A program made the position numbers and the translations under genes. The notes under the pieces were generated by a model. That model worked only from the letters and a program-made list of their open reading frames with translations, was not told the DNA's origin and searched no databases. This document shows positions 24,803 to 32,574 of a stretch of 34,085 nt of DNA, piece after piece (position 1 is the stretch's first letter; every line of letters starts with the position of its first letter). The stretch is from an uncultured Chryseobacterium sp. (lineage in GTDB: Bacteria > Bacteroidota > Bacteroidia > Flavobacteriales > Weeksellaceae): contig NZ_CAJYMO010000136.1 in assembly GCF_913776365.1 (NCBI RefSeq), positions 1-34,085 of the forward strand, written 5' to 3'.

Positions 24803-25960
24803 TATCGCAATGATCTCGTCCAGCAGCCTGTTCATTTTTGCAAGGTCTTCTTTCATAACGGCTGCGTAGGGATCCTGCGCCTTTTTTATGTACTGTACGG
24901 CTTCACTGATCATTTCCGAAGGTTTCCCGGTTTTCAGATGGAGTTTTTTTTCAAACGCTCCGTCCAGATGCTGTGTATCGATCAGGAGGTCTATTCTTAC
25001 CCGGTTCAGGAAATACTGTGCTTTTTTGGCCATCATATCATGAAAATCGCCTTCCTGAAGGTATAGGTTGCCGATGCTTTTAACAAAATCCACCGAAGTA
25101 TTTTTTAAAGGCTCTATCACCGGGACAATGCGTTGTTTTCTTTTGGCATTGAAGAAAATAAACAGGACCAACCCTCCCAGCAGGACCCACCAGGCATATT
25201 TCAGGGCAGGATTTGAGAGGATGAACCGCAGGAAAAACTGCGAACTCCCCGAACTGCCTTCTACAAACCACAGGGTTTCCCTGTCACTAAGATACGAAAA
25301 AACATCCTGGGCATATTTTGCATTCCCGCTTTTCAGCAGGTAGTAGTTCGTAAGGAAAAGCGGCTCGCAGTGAATATAAAAATTTCCCTTTCCAAAACGG
25401 GCCCTGATAAAGTTGGCCTGGTCTGTATTGTTTTCTTCCACTGTTTTCCCGAGCACTTCGACGCCCGGCCTGATAAAAGTGAAACCTCTTCCCGAAGGAA
25501 ATTTATCCAGCCTGATAAAATCGTTCTGGTATTTCCGGTCCGTCAGCTTCAAAACATTTTCGTCCTCAAAAGAAATTTTGGAATCATAATATCCGATGCT
25601 GTCCGAAATTTCTTTGGGAATATCGGAAATGATGAGCATGGCATCAGAGCCTTCGGAAACCTGCTCAAAAATTTTGTTCCAGGACTCCTGGTCTATTGTA
25701 TTTTCAATGACAAGAATATTGTGCGGAGCCTTTTTCTGCCGGCCGTAATAATCATACGGCGCCTGCTCTATCTTTTTCAGTTTATCATTGAAAAGGCCGT
25801 TGCTTTCCTTATCAAACACAAAAAGGCCGAACGGGGATTTCTCACCGATCTCGAAATTCTTTCTCCAATCCGTACTTTCCGTCTTGTTGATTTCAAACAA
25901 CGCCAGGATCACCAACACAAGAAGGAGAATCACGGCATATATTCTGAAAGTTTTGTTCAT
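24800..25960 (-). CDS. DUF4350 domain membrane protein
   Basis: The ORF track begins at 26056, but that start lies deep inside the upstream gene. The ATG at 25960 gives MNKTFRIYAVILLLVLVILALF, a proper membrane anchor, and a 386-aa protein 10 bp after the upstream stop. After the N-terminal helix, an outer domain covers about 25-240 (GLFVFDKESNGLFNDKL, DAMLIISDIPKE, ARFGKGNFYIHCEPLFLTN), consistent with DUF4350 and a glutamine-amidotransferase-like fold. A second membrane span (WWVLLGGLVLFIFFN, near 255-275) leads to a helical cytoplasmic tail. Clusters with MoxR, DUF58 and DUF4129 usually carry such a protein. The function is unknown. Confidence 0.85.
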   Translation of the reverse strand: MNKTFRIYAVILLLVLVILALFEINKTESTDWRKNFEIGEKSPFGLFVFDKESNGLFNDKLKKIEQAPYDYYGRQKKAPHNILVIENTIDQESWNKIFEQVSEGSDAMLIISDIPKEISDSIGYYDSKISFEDENVLKLTDRKYQNDFIRLDKFPSGRGFTFIRPGVEVLGKTVEENNTDQANFIRARFGKGNFYIHCEPLFLTNYYLLKSGNAKYAQDVFSYLSDRETLWFVEGSSGSSQFFLRFILSNPALKYAWWVLLGGLVLFIFFNAKRKQRIVPVIEPLKNTSVDFVKSIGNLYLQEGDFHDMMAKKAQYFLNRVRIDLLIDTQHLDGAFEKKLHLKTGKPSEMISEAVQYIKKAQDPYAAVMKEDLAKMNRLLDEIIAI

Positions 25961-25970
25961 AACAGATGTA

Positions 25971-26768
25971 TTACGGATTAAAGGATTGATATTGATCGCG
26001 GAACTTGGTATAGTCTTCTTGAGTGATGGCAAATTCTCCGTACCATACATAATCAAAAATGTAGGAAAGACTATAAAATTGATCTTTCAGATGCGGAGCC
26101 TCCAGTTCTGCCAGGTAATCCCTGTTGGTCTTTTCAGGGTTCCAGGCAATACGTTTTTTATCGCTGAGCTTCTTGAGCACCCACAAAAAATGGTACCTCA
26201 CCGCAGAACGGAAATCGCCAGCGTTTTCAAACCTGAGGATACTTTCGGGGAAGTTGATCTCATGGATGTTTTCATGCAGGTCTTCTTCCTGAATATCCAG
26301 CTTCCTGTTTTTCTTCCCGAACAGGAAAGCGCCGTCTTTACCGATGAAATATTTAATAATGAAATACAGCAGAAAGCCTACCAGGACAATGGCGAAAAGG
26401 CGGATCAGCACACCGGCTATATTCCCGGAACTGGTAAAAACCGTTTTCCCGAATATGCTTTCCAGGAGTCTGTATACTTTATTCATCAGCTTTTCCCAAA
26501 AAGACATCCTGGGTTTTACCGTAGTATAATCAAAGTCCTTTCCTTTGTACCGTGACGGAATCTTATCGTTAAATTTCTTCGGATAGACTGTATTTTCCGT
26601 TACCGGATTCTTCATCAGCACGGAATCGGCCCGGTACATATTATGGTAATGACCGGTACTCAGGGAATCCACATAAGCTTCCGCGGCAGGCGGATCTTTT
26701 TCCGTCTGGGCATATCCCGATGGCCCTGCGATACAGCACAGCCATAAGAAGACAAGTGATTTATTCAT
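25971..26768 (-). CDS. DUF4129 domain membrane protein
   Basis: This 265-aa protein has a signal peptide or anchor at 1-20 (ending PSGYAQT), an external segment of about 100 residues, one membrane span (GVLIRLFAIVLVGFLLYFII, about 118-140) and a cytoplasmic C-terminal domain. That domain has YHFLWVLKKLSDKKRI, NRDYLAELE and FDYVWYGEF, which match DUF4129. This domain is commonly linked to MoxR/DUF58 modules. Its ATG overlaps the end of the upstream gene by 8 bp, indicating translational coupling. No enzyme motif is visible. Confidence 0.85.
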   Translation of the reverse strand: MNKSLVFLWLCCIAGPSGYAQTEKDPPAAEAYVDSLSTGHYHNMYRADSVLMKNPVTENTVYPKKFNDKIPSRYKGKDFDYTTVKPRMSFWEKLMNKVYRLLESIFGKTVFTSSGNIAGVLIRLFAIVLVGFLLYFIIKYFIGKDGAFLFGKKNRKLDIQEEDLHENIHEINFPESILRFENAGDFRSAVRYHFLWVLKKLSDKKRIAWNPEKTNRDYLAELEAPHLKDQFYSLSYIFDYVWYGEFAITQEDYTKFRDQYQSFNP

Positions 26769-27723
26769 TGTTTCCGATGGTTTCTATTTCCTGAAGTTCC
26801 GCTTGCTGGTGAAAATCGGTACGGCTGTCATAATACATCAGCCCTGAGTTGATGTACATGACATTCATTAAAAGCATTGAAATAAGAGAAGAAACCCCGT
26901 ACAGTACAAACATCAGGATCCCAAAGCCTCCGTCCAGTGGATTTTTCTCAAACTGCGCATCCGGAGCAGAAGTACTGATTCTGGCAATGAACAGGATGAT
27001 AGGAATCCCGGAAAGGACTCCGCTGGCAATATAAAAAAGCACTCCCATAACGGTTGTACTGCCCCAGTATTTCCAGTAAGGAGATTTCTCCCTTCCGTTC
27101 GGATAGGAAAACTGGGCACGCATCGCATAGCTGAGGCTCTCAAAAAAAGTCCTGTTTCCATTGAAATAATCATAACAGATAAAAGTAATGACATTGAATA
27201 GTGTAGGCCCTACAAAAAGCATCATTACAATCCCGATAAAAATAAGAACCAACAGGTAAGAAAATCCAAAAAGTATGGCCGAAACCGGAAAAACAAGAAA
27301 GGTAAGTCCGAAATAAGCAACCGCTACTTTTCTGGAATGTATTTTAAAGTCATTCAGAATGTCGTCCGCTTTTATATTCTGCTGACCTTGCGTAATTCTT
27401 TTCAGGTAAAATACAGGGAAAAGGAGATTAATGATCATCAGTGCGGAACTCAGGATCGCCAGGAGAATTCCTGAAACAATGAACATTCCGACATTGTCAG
27501 CATAAAACTGTTCCATATAATAACTCTGCCCGCTTGTATTGGATCCGAAAACCACTCCTAAAAACTCCCTGAAGCCCAATACGATGACCACAACCATCAG
27601 AATGAGAAGCAGCCCGTTCAGGAGAATGTAATTCCTGAAATAATTCTTTCCGTAAAGTCTGAAAAAAGCGAAACTGTCACTGATAAAGCTTCCGAAATCC
27701 CTTTTTTTATAAAACTGTATCAT
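26761..27723 (-). CDS. Multi-pass membrane protein of the MoxR cluster
   Basis: This 320-aa integral membrane protein has about six hydrophobic spans, clear around 30-55, 82-108, 133-180, 215-240 and 275-300. The first 25 residues (YKKRDFGSFISDSFAFFRLYGKNYFRNY) are polar and aromatic. I do not recognise a named enzyme family; it resembles the membrane proteins often found beside SpoIIM and RDD genes in Bacteroidetes. It overlaps the upstream SpoIIM gene by 17 bp and the downstream DUF4129 gene by 8 bp, so the three are translated together. It is probably the scaffold of a membrane complex. Confidence 0.8.
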   Translation of the reverse strand: MIQFYKKRDFGSFISDSFAFFRLYGKNYFRNYILLNGLLLILMVVVIVLGFREFLGVVFGSNTSGQSYYMEQFYADNVGMFIVSGILLAILSSALMIINLLFPVFYLKRITQGQQNIKADDILNDFKIHSRKVAVAYFGLTFLVFPVSAILFGFSYLLVLIFIGIVMMLFVGPTLFNVITFICYDYFNGNRTFFESLSYAMRAQFSYPNGREKSPYWKYWGSTTVMGVLFYIASGVLSGIPIILFIARISTSAPDAQFEKNPLDGGFGILMFVLYGVSSLISMLLMNVMYINSGLMYYDSRTDFHQQAELQEIETIGNNE

Positions 27724-28690
27724 GGATTTTAGTGTTTAATTTTTTATTGACCATGGAAGGATAGATCAGGTAATAGAATCCGATTACCGCCATAGATCCG
27801 AAGATAATGACCAGATTTAGCAGCAGAGGCATTTTCAAAGCATGCCTTGTCACATAGCCTTCAATAATGCCGGCACAGATGGTAAAAGGGACTGTGCTTA
27901 AAAATATTTTAAAGGAATCCCGGAAACCGTTTTTAAAGGAATCGAATCTTGAAAAAGTACGGGGAAACAGAATAGATGTTCCCAGGATCAGCCCGCACAT
28001 GGCTTCCACCACCATGGAAAAAATCTCAAAAACCCCGTGCAGCCATATTCCCCGCGCACTGTCTTTCAGCGCTCCGTAATCATAGAAAAAGTATTGGAAC
28101 GAACCCAGCATTACACTATTTGAAAGCAATGCCCACAGGGTACCCACTCCGCCGAAAATGCCATAGATGTACAGTTTTGCGCCTACTTTGATGTTGTTGA
28201 AAATAATCCCGATGGTACTGCCCCAGGTAGAACCGCTCTGGTAAACACCAACCGCATTTCCCTTCTTGATGTTTTCAATGGTCTGGTTCACGTATCCTTC
28301 TCCCAGGATGATATTGGCAAAGTCTTTATCATAAACGGCTGAGAGAATGCCGATCAGGGTAAAAAGGGTAAAAAACAGAAAAGCGTAGCCCAGGTATCTT
28401 CTATACCGGTATACCAACATCGGAACTTCGGTTTTGAAAAAATAGAACAGCCGGTTCTCCTCCATCCTTTTGGTTTTGTAAATCTTCTGGAAGATCTGGG
28501 AAGACAGATGATTCAGATAAACCGTTGTATTGCTTTTCGGATAATACGTCTGGGCAAAAGAAAGATCATTGATGAGGTTGATATACAGCGAAGAAAGGTC
28601 ATCCGGATTTTTTTTGATTTTCCCCTGGATAACCTGTTCAATTCCCAACCATTTTTCTTTATTTTGTTTAATGAAATAAACTTCTCTCAT
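27707..28690 (-). CDS. Stage II sporulation protein M (SpoIIM) family protein
   Basis: This 327-aa membrane protein has the SpoIIM/DUF95 layout: a polar front of about 100 residues, then five or six membrane spans, with GIWLHGVFEIFSMVVEAMCGLILG as the conserved core around 215-240. This organism does not form spores; SpoIIM proteins outside Firmicutes are generally found with RDD, MoxR and DUF58 genes. It is the first gene on the minus-strand side of a very compact divergent promoter region, 26 bp from the RDD gene. Its stop overlaps the next gene by 17 bp. Confidence 0.9.
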   Translation of the reverse strand: MREVYFIKQNKEKWLGIEQVIQGKIKKNPDDLSSLYINLINDLSFAQTYYPKSNTTVYLNHLSSQIFQKIYKTKRMEENRLFYFFKTEVPMLVYRYRRYLGYAFLFFTLFTLIGILSAVYDKDFANIILGEGYVNQTIENIKKGNAVGVYQSGSTWGSTIGIIFNNIKVGAKLYIYGIFGGVGTLWALLSNSVMLGSFQYFFYDYGALKDSARGIWLHGVFEIFSMVVEAMCGLILGTSILFPRTFSRFDSFKNGFRDSFKIFLSTVPFTICAGIIEGYVTRHALKMPLLLNLVIIFGSMAVIGFYYLIYPSMVNKKLNTKIHDTVL

Positions 28691-28716
28691 ACTGTAAGGC
28701 TAAAATAATAAAAAAT

Positions 28717-29466
28717 ATGTCTCAAATCGCGATTAATACCTCACAAAATGTAAATATTAATTTCAATGTCGCCAGTGTTGGAGACCGGATCATCGCTTTC
28801 ATGATTGACCTGTTGATTAAGGTGGCTTATGGGATTGCGGTTTTTTATATTTTTTTCAACCTGCTGGATCTGGGATACCTGCTGAACGGTCTGGATCAAT
28901 GGTCCGTAATGGCCGTTTACATCATACTGCTTTTTCCTACAGGGGTTTATCCGGTAGTTCTGGAAAGTCTGATGGAAGGGCAAACGCCAGGAAAGAAGGT
29001 CATGAAAATCAGGGTGGTGAAAATAGACGGTTACCAGGCCGGACTAGGAGACTATATGATCCGTTGGGTATTCAGGATTATCGATACTTCTTTTGCCGGT
29101 ATCATCGGACTGGTTTCAATGGTCATCTCTAAAAGCAGCCAGCGGCTGGGCGATATTGCTGCCGGTACAGCCGTTATTTCACTGAAAAATTCCGTCACTA
29201 TTTCCCATACCATCCTGGAAAACATTAAAGAAGATTACATTCCTACCTTTCCTCAGGTAATTGCACTGAGTGATAATGACATGCGGATCATAAAAGACAA
29301 CTATACAAAAGCCATAAAGGTAGATGACCGGAAGATCATCAACAAACTTTCCGATAAAATAAAAAGTATCCTTAAACTGGAAATCGATCCTACAAAAATG
29401 ACGGAACGGCAGTTTATCGGCGTGGTTATCAAGGACTATAATTACTACACAGGAAAAGAAAGCTGA
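28717..29466 (+). CDS. RDD family membrane protein
   Basis: The 249-aa protein has an RDD domain in its first 160 residues: VGDRIIAFMIDLLIK (the signature Arg-Asp pair), two membrane spans, GQTPGKKVMKIRVVK, RWVFRIIDTSF and QRLGDIAAGTAV. A cytoplasmic tail of about 85 residues follows. RDD proteins are often encoded with SpoIIM and MoxR genes, and here it is divergent from SpoIIM with only 26 bp between them. The role is unknown, but membership in the same membrane module is a strong inference from context. The ATG at 28717 is clear. Confidence 0.9.
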   Translation: MSQIAINTSQNVNINFNVASVGDRIIAFMIDLLIKVAYGIAVFYIFFNLLDLGYLLNGLDQWSVMAVYIILLFPTGVYPVVLESLMEGQTPGKKVMKIRVVKIDGYQAGLGDYMIRWVFRIIDTSFAGIIGLVSMVISKSSQRLGDIAAGTAVISLKNSVTISHTILENIKEDYIPTFPQVIALSDNDMRIIKDNYTKAIKVDDRKIINKLSDKIKSILKLEIDPTKMTERQFIGVVIKDYNYYTGKES

Positions 29467-29604
29467 ACCAGCAGCCATTTGCCGGACATTTTCATTATCA
29501 GGGTAACAGCAGTTAAGCGGCATTCATGATTAACCACTTACCGCCGGTCATCCATTTCATCACGGTGCAGTTTTTGTACTTTTCTACCTGAAAAATCTTG
29601 GCTT

Positions 29605-29895
29605 ATGAAATTTGAGAACCATATATCAGGAAACGGAGGTGTCATTACCCTTCACAATGAGACGAAAGAAGTCGGCAGGCTTACCTATACACTTTTTCCG
29701 GAAGACCGCCGGTTTGTTATTTCCTTTGTATTGGTACACAGGGAATTCGAAGGACGCGGAATGGGGAAATTCCTGGTGGAAGAAGCTATTAAACTCGCCA
29801 GAGAAAAAAACATGCAGGTTTATCCTCACTGCTCATACGCCAGGGCAGTCATGATGCGGATGAATGATGTGCAGGATGTATTTTTAAAACGTTGA
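29605..29895 (+). CDS. Small GNAT family N-acetyltransferase
   Basis: This 96-aa protein is a short GCN5-related acetyltransferase of the COG2388/YjdJ type, with the acetyl-CoA-binding loop HREFEGRGMGKFLVEEAI (about 50-67) and the C-terminal HCSYARAVMMR. The acceptor is not known; some relatives act on small amines. It is convergent with the glycosyltransferase and its last 12 bases overlap that gene's end. No terminator lies between them. Confidence 0.88.
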   Translation: MKFENHISGNGGVITLHNETKEVGRLTYTLFPEDRRFVISFVLVHREFEGRGMGKFLVEEAIKLAREKNMQVYPHCSYARAVMMRMNDVQDVFLKR

Positions 29896-30861
29896 CGTCA
29901 ATACTTCGTTAACCAGAATCTCTTCAATATCATCGGGGTAGTCTACTCTGATATGCTGATCGCAGGCCACCCACTTTTTTATTTCTTCCGCATCAAGTGT
30001 TTTTGAGTTGAGAATTCCCATGAGGTCCAGTGCACATGCGTTACAGGCTTGTTCGTATTGATTATGGATAGGAATTACATACAGCTTTTTATCCATGAAA
30101 AGAGCTTCTGCCGGTGTTTCAAAACCTGCATTGCAGAGAATGCCTTCGCAATTTTCAAATAAATGCAGATAATGCATCTCATCAATCGGAAAGACTTCTA
30201 CATTACCGGTCCTGAAGAGGGTCTTTGCATATTTGGAAAAGATTTTCCATTCTACAGGAACCTGCCTGAGCACCTTTATAATGTTTTCATCGGAAAAGCT
30301 CGGCAGATAGACCAGGTAAAATCCTTTTTTGTCAGGCTGAAGACTTCTTATTTTGCGCCTGATGACCGGCTTCTTAATACGAGAATGGTAATTGTCAAAG
30401 TGAAAACCGATTCTCCGGTTTCCCGGAACATAATACCTGAGTATCATCTCACCCAAATAATCCTTCTTACCCGGTTTCGGTGTTTCTTTAAAAAGCATGG
30501 ATGCCTGATGGCTCAGTTCAATCATCGGAAGCTTTTTAAGCATACCTGACCAACCGGTTAAAGGCTCATAATCATTGATAATAAGATCATACCCTGAAAG
30601 GTCCATCTGACTGATGATTCTGACAGCTTCGGAGAAATTATTATCCGTAATCATTTTTCGGTAGGAAAGACCGCCGGATTTATTGTAGAGAAGGGAGATT
30701 CCCCTGTATCTGAAGTTCAACTCAAAATCAGCTTTTAACTGAGACTGATGCCCACTGATGAGCGTATCTACTGAAGCATACTTTTTCAGAATAGGAACAA
30801 TCTCCTGGGCTCTGGCCACATGGCCATTTCCGGTCCCCTGAAAGGCGTAAAGGATCTTCAT
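29884..30861 (-). CDS. MurG-like glycosyltransferase (GT-B fold)
   Basis: This 325-aa cytoplasmic or membrane-attached protein begins MKILYAFQGTGNGHVARAQ, the N-terminal glycine-rich loop of GT28/MurG-like GT-B enzymes. The C-terminal half has the nucleotide-sugar site GILCNAGFETPAEAL, with the conserved glutamate and the NQYEQACNA segment further on. The acceptor is not clear; lipid-linked sugars are typical. It starts within TGATG together with the end of the LpxH-like gene (one-base overlap), so the two are translationally coupled. That makes a joint role in lipid A or another glycolipid pathway likely, but this is inference. Confidence 0.85.
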   Translation of the reverse strand: MKILYAFQGTGNGHVARAQEIVPILKKYASVDTLISGHQSQLKADFELNFRYRGISLLYNKSGGLSYRKMITDNNFSEAVRIISQMDLSGYDLIINDYEPLTGWSGMLKKLPMIELSHQASMLFKETPKPGKKDYLGEMILRYYVPGNRRIGFHFDNYHSRIKKPVIRRKIRSLQPDKKGFYLVYLPSFSDENIIKVLRQVPVEWKIFSKYAKTLFRTGNVEVFPIDEMHYLHLFENCEGILCNAGFETPAEALFMDKKLYVIPIHNQYEQACNACALDLMGILNSKTLDAEEIKKWVACDQHIRVDYPDDIEEILVNEVLTSTF

Positions 30862-31685
30862 CAGCTGAAATTGGTTACGATTTTCATCAGTTCAGCGCTG
30901 TCGATTTGCTGGATTTCTTCTGCCTCTTCGTCTTTCAGCAGATGCTTATATTCTTCGTAGTAAAAAATCCGCCATTCCCCGTCATGGTATTCCAGTGCCG
31001 AAAGATTCTCTATCCAGTCACCGGAATTCATATAAATACAGGAACCTTTCTTACTTTTAACCTCACGGATCTGCGGCTGATGGATATGCCCGCAGATGAC
31101 ATAATCGTAATGGTTATCAATAGCCAGTTCTGAAGCTGTAAGCTCAAAATCACCAATGTATTTAACTGCTTTTTTTACATTGTTTTTGATTTTTTTTGAA
31201 AATGAATATTTTTCCCTGCCCAATTTCTCCAAAAACCAGTTGACCATATTGTTGATTACGATCAGCAGGTCATATCCTTTACCGCCCAGCTTGGCAATCC
31301 ACTTGGAATGCTGTACTGACGCGTCGAATACATCGCCGTGAAAGATCCAGGTTTTCTTATGGTTGATATCAAGGCAGATTTTGTTGCAGACTTTAAGTTT
31401 ACCCAGCTGAAAATCGGTGAACTTCCGGAACATTTCATCATGGTTTCCGGTAATGTAATAGACTTCCGTGTTTTTGGTAGCAAAGGAGATAATCTTCCGG
31501 ATGACTTTCAGGTGTGGTTTAGGGAAGTAAGACTTTTTGAACTGCCAGATGTCAATAATATCACCATTCAGCACCAGTATTTTCGGCTGTATGGAGTTCA
31601 GATACCTCAGCAGTTCTTTGGCCTTACATCCGTAAGTACCCAGATGCACATCCGATATGACAACCAAATCAATGTTTCTTTTCAT
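30861..31685 (-). CDS. LpxH-like metallophosphoesterase
   Basis: This 274-aa calcineurin-type phosphoesterase has the metal-binding motifs DVHLG (12-16), NGDIIDIW (about 40-47), GNHDE (about 79-83) and CGHIHQP near the C-terminus. It resembles UDP-2,3-diacylglucosamine diphosphatase (LpxH), which cleaves the pyrophosphate bond in lipid A synthesis at the inner membrane, but it is longer than typical LpxH and the family has other members with different substrates. It is coupled to the downstream glycosyltransferase. The ATG at 31685 is clear. Confidence 0.85.
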   Translation of the reverse strand: MKRNIDLVVISDVHLGTYGCKAKELLRYLNSIQPKILVLNGDIIDIWQFKKSYFPKPHLKVIRKIISFATKNTEVYYITGNHDEMFRKFTDFQLGKLKVCNKICLDINHKKTWIFHGDVFDASVQHSKWIAKLGGKGYDLLIVINNMVNWFLEKLGREKYSFSKKIKNNVKKAVKYIGDFELTASELAIDNHYDYVICGHIHQPQIREVKSKKGSCIYMNSGDWIENLSALEYHDGEWRIFYYEEYKHLLKDEEAEEIQQIDSAELMKIVTNFS

Positions 31686-31740
31686 ACTTATGCAAAGAAA
31701 CTAATTGAAAATGAACTGTATATGAATGCTATATTATTTT

Positions 31741-32481
31741 TTAGATCGAGTTCATCAGCTCTTCTGTAATTTCCATATTGTGATAGACGTTCTGTACATC
31801 ATCATCTTCTTCAAAACGATCAAGCATTTTCATGTTGGCCTTGAACTGTTCCTCATTCACTTCTTTTGTATTGTTCGGGATTCTCTGCAGCTCGGCACTT
31901 TTAGCTTCAATGCCCAGTTCATCCAGTTTATGGGAGAGAGAACCGAAATCTTCGAACGCCGTAGTAATCATTACTTCCTCTTCATCTTTTTCCACATCTT
32001 CTGCTCCACCATCAATCATTTCCATTTCGAAATCATCCCAGTCCATTTTAATCTGAGCCAGGTCGATGGTGAAAATCCCTTTACGGTCAAAAATAAAAGC
32101 CAGTTCCCCGTTTTTTCCAAGATTACCGTCAAATTTATTGAAAACAGCTCGTACATTGGCTACAGTACGGGTGGTATTATTGGTGGTACATTCTACAAAG
32201 AACGCTACTCCGCCCTGTCCGTATCCTTCATAGGTTACTTCTTCATAATTTTCCGCATCTGCACCGCTTGCTTTTTTAATGGCTCTTTCAACATTGTCCT
32301 TCGGCATATTGGCTCCTTTGGCATTCTGAATGCATCTTCGCAATGCAGGATTCGATTCCGGATCTGCTCCGCCTGCTTTTACAGCCAATGCGATGTCTTT
32401 ACCTATTTTGGAGAAAGTCTTGGCCATCTTATCCCATCTGGCCATTTTAGAAGCTTTTCTATATTCAAATGCTCTTCCCAT
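31741..32481 (-). CDS. YebC/PmpR family protein
   Basis: The 246-aa product has the family signature RKASKMARWDKMAKTFSKIGKDI and GGADPESNPALRRCIQNAKGANMPKDNVERAIKK, followed by YEGYGQGGVAFFVEC. This widely conserved protein was described as a transcription regulator and, more recently, as a translation factor for polyproline stretches. The acidic segment VEKDEEEVMITTAFED is also typical. A -7 box TAATTTTG (32501-32508, minus strand) lies 19 bases before the ATG, so it has its own promoter. Confidence 0.96.
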   Translation of the reverse strand: MGRAFEYRKASKMARWDKMAKTFSKIGKDIALAVKAGGADPESNPALRRCIQNAKGANMPKDNVERAIKKASGADAENYEEVTYEGYGQGGVAFFVECTTNNTTRTVANVRAVFNKFDGNLGKNGELAFIFDRKGIFTIDLAQIKMDWDDFEMEMIDGGAEDVEKDEEEVMITTAFEDFGSLSHKLDELGIEAKSAELQRIPNNTKEVNEEQFKANMKMLDRFEEDDDVQNVYHNMEITEELMNSI

Positions 32482-32500
32482 TGTAATTTTTAAATTTCAA

Positions 32501-32508
32501 CAAAATTA
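32501..32508 (-). promoter_or_regulatory. -7 promoter box for the yebC-like gene
   Basis: TAATTTTG on the minus strand is an exact TAnnTTTG match 19 bases before the start codon. No good -33 TTG is visible. Confidence 0.45.
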
Positions 32509-32522
32509 ACTAAAAGTCAACG

Positions 32523-32557
32523 AAAAAAAAATACCCCCAAAGAACTGGAGGTATTTA
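32523..32557 (-). terminator. Rho-independent terminator of the ompA-like gene
   Basis: On the minus strand AATACCTCC-agttcttt-GGGGGTATT followed by a T-run forms a strong hairpin just after the stop codon of the outer membrane protein. The spacing of about 17 bases fits. Confidence 0.85.
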
Positions 32558-32574
32558 TATTGAGAAAATTTTAA

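Noticed and set aside
25961-26056. N-terminal extension of the DUF4350 ORF
   Set aside because: It lies inside the upstream DUF4129 gene and lacks membrane-protein character; the ATG at 25960 gives a normal anchor.
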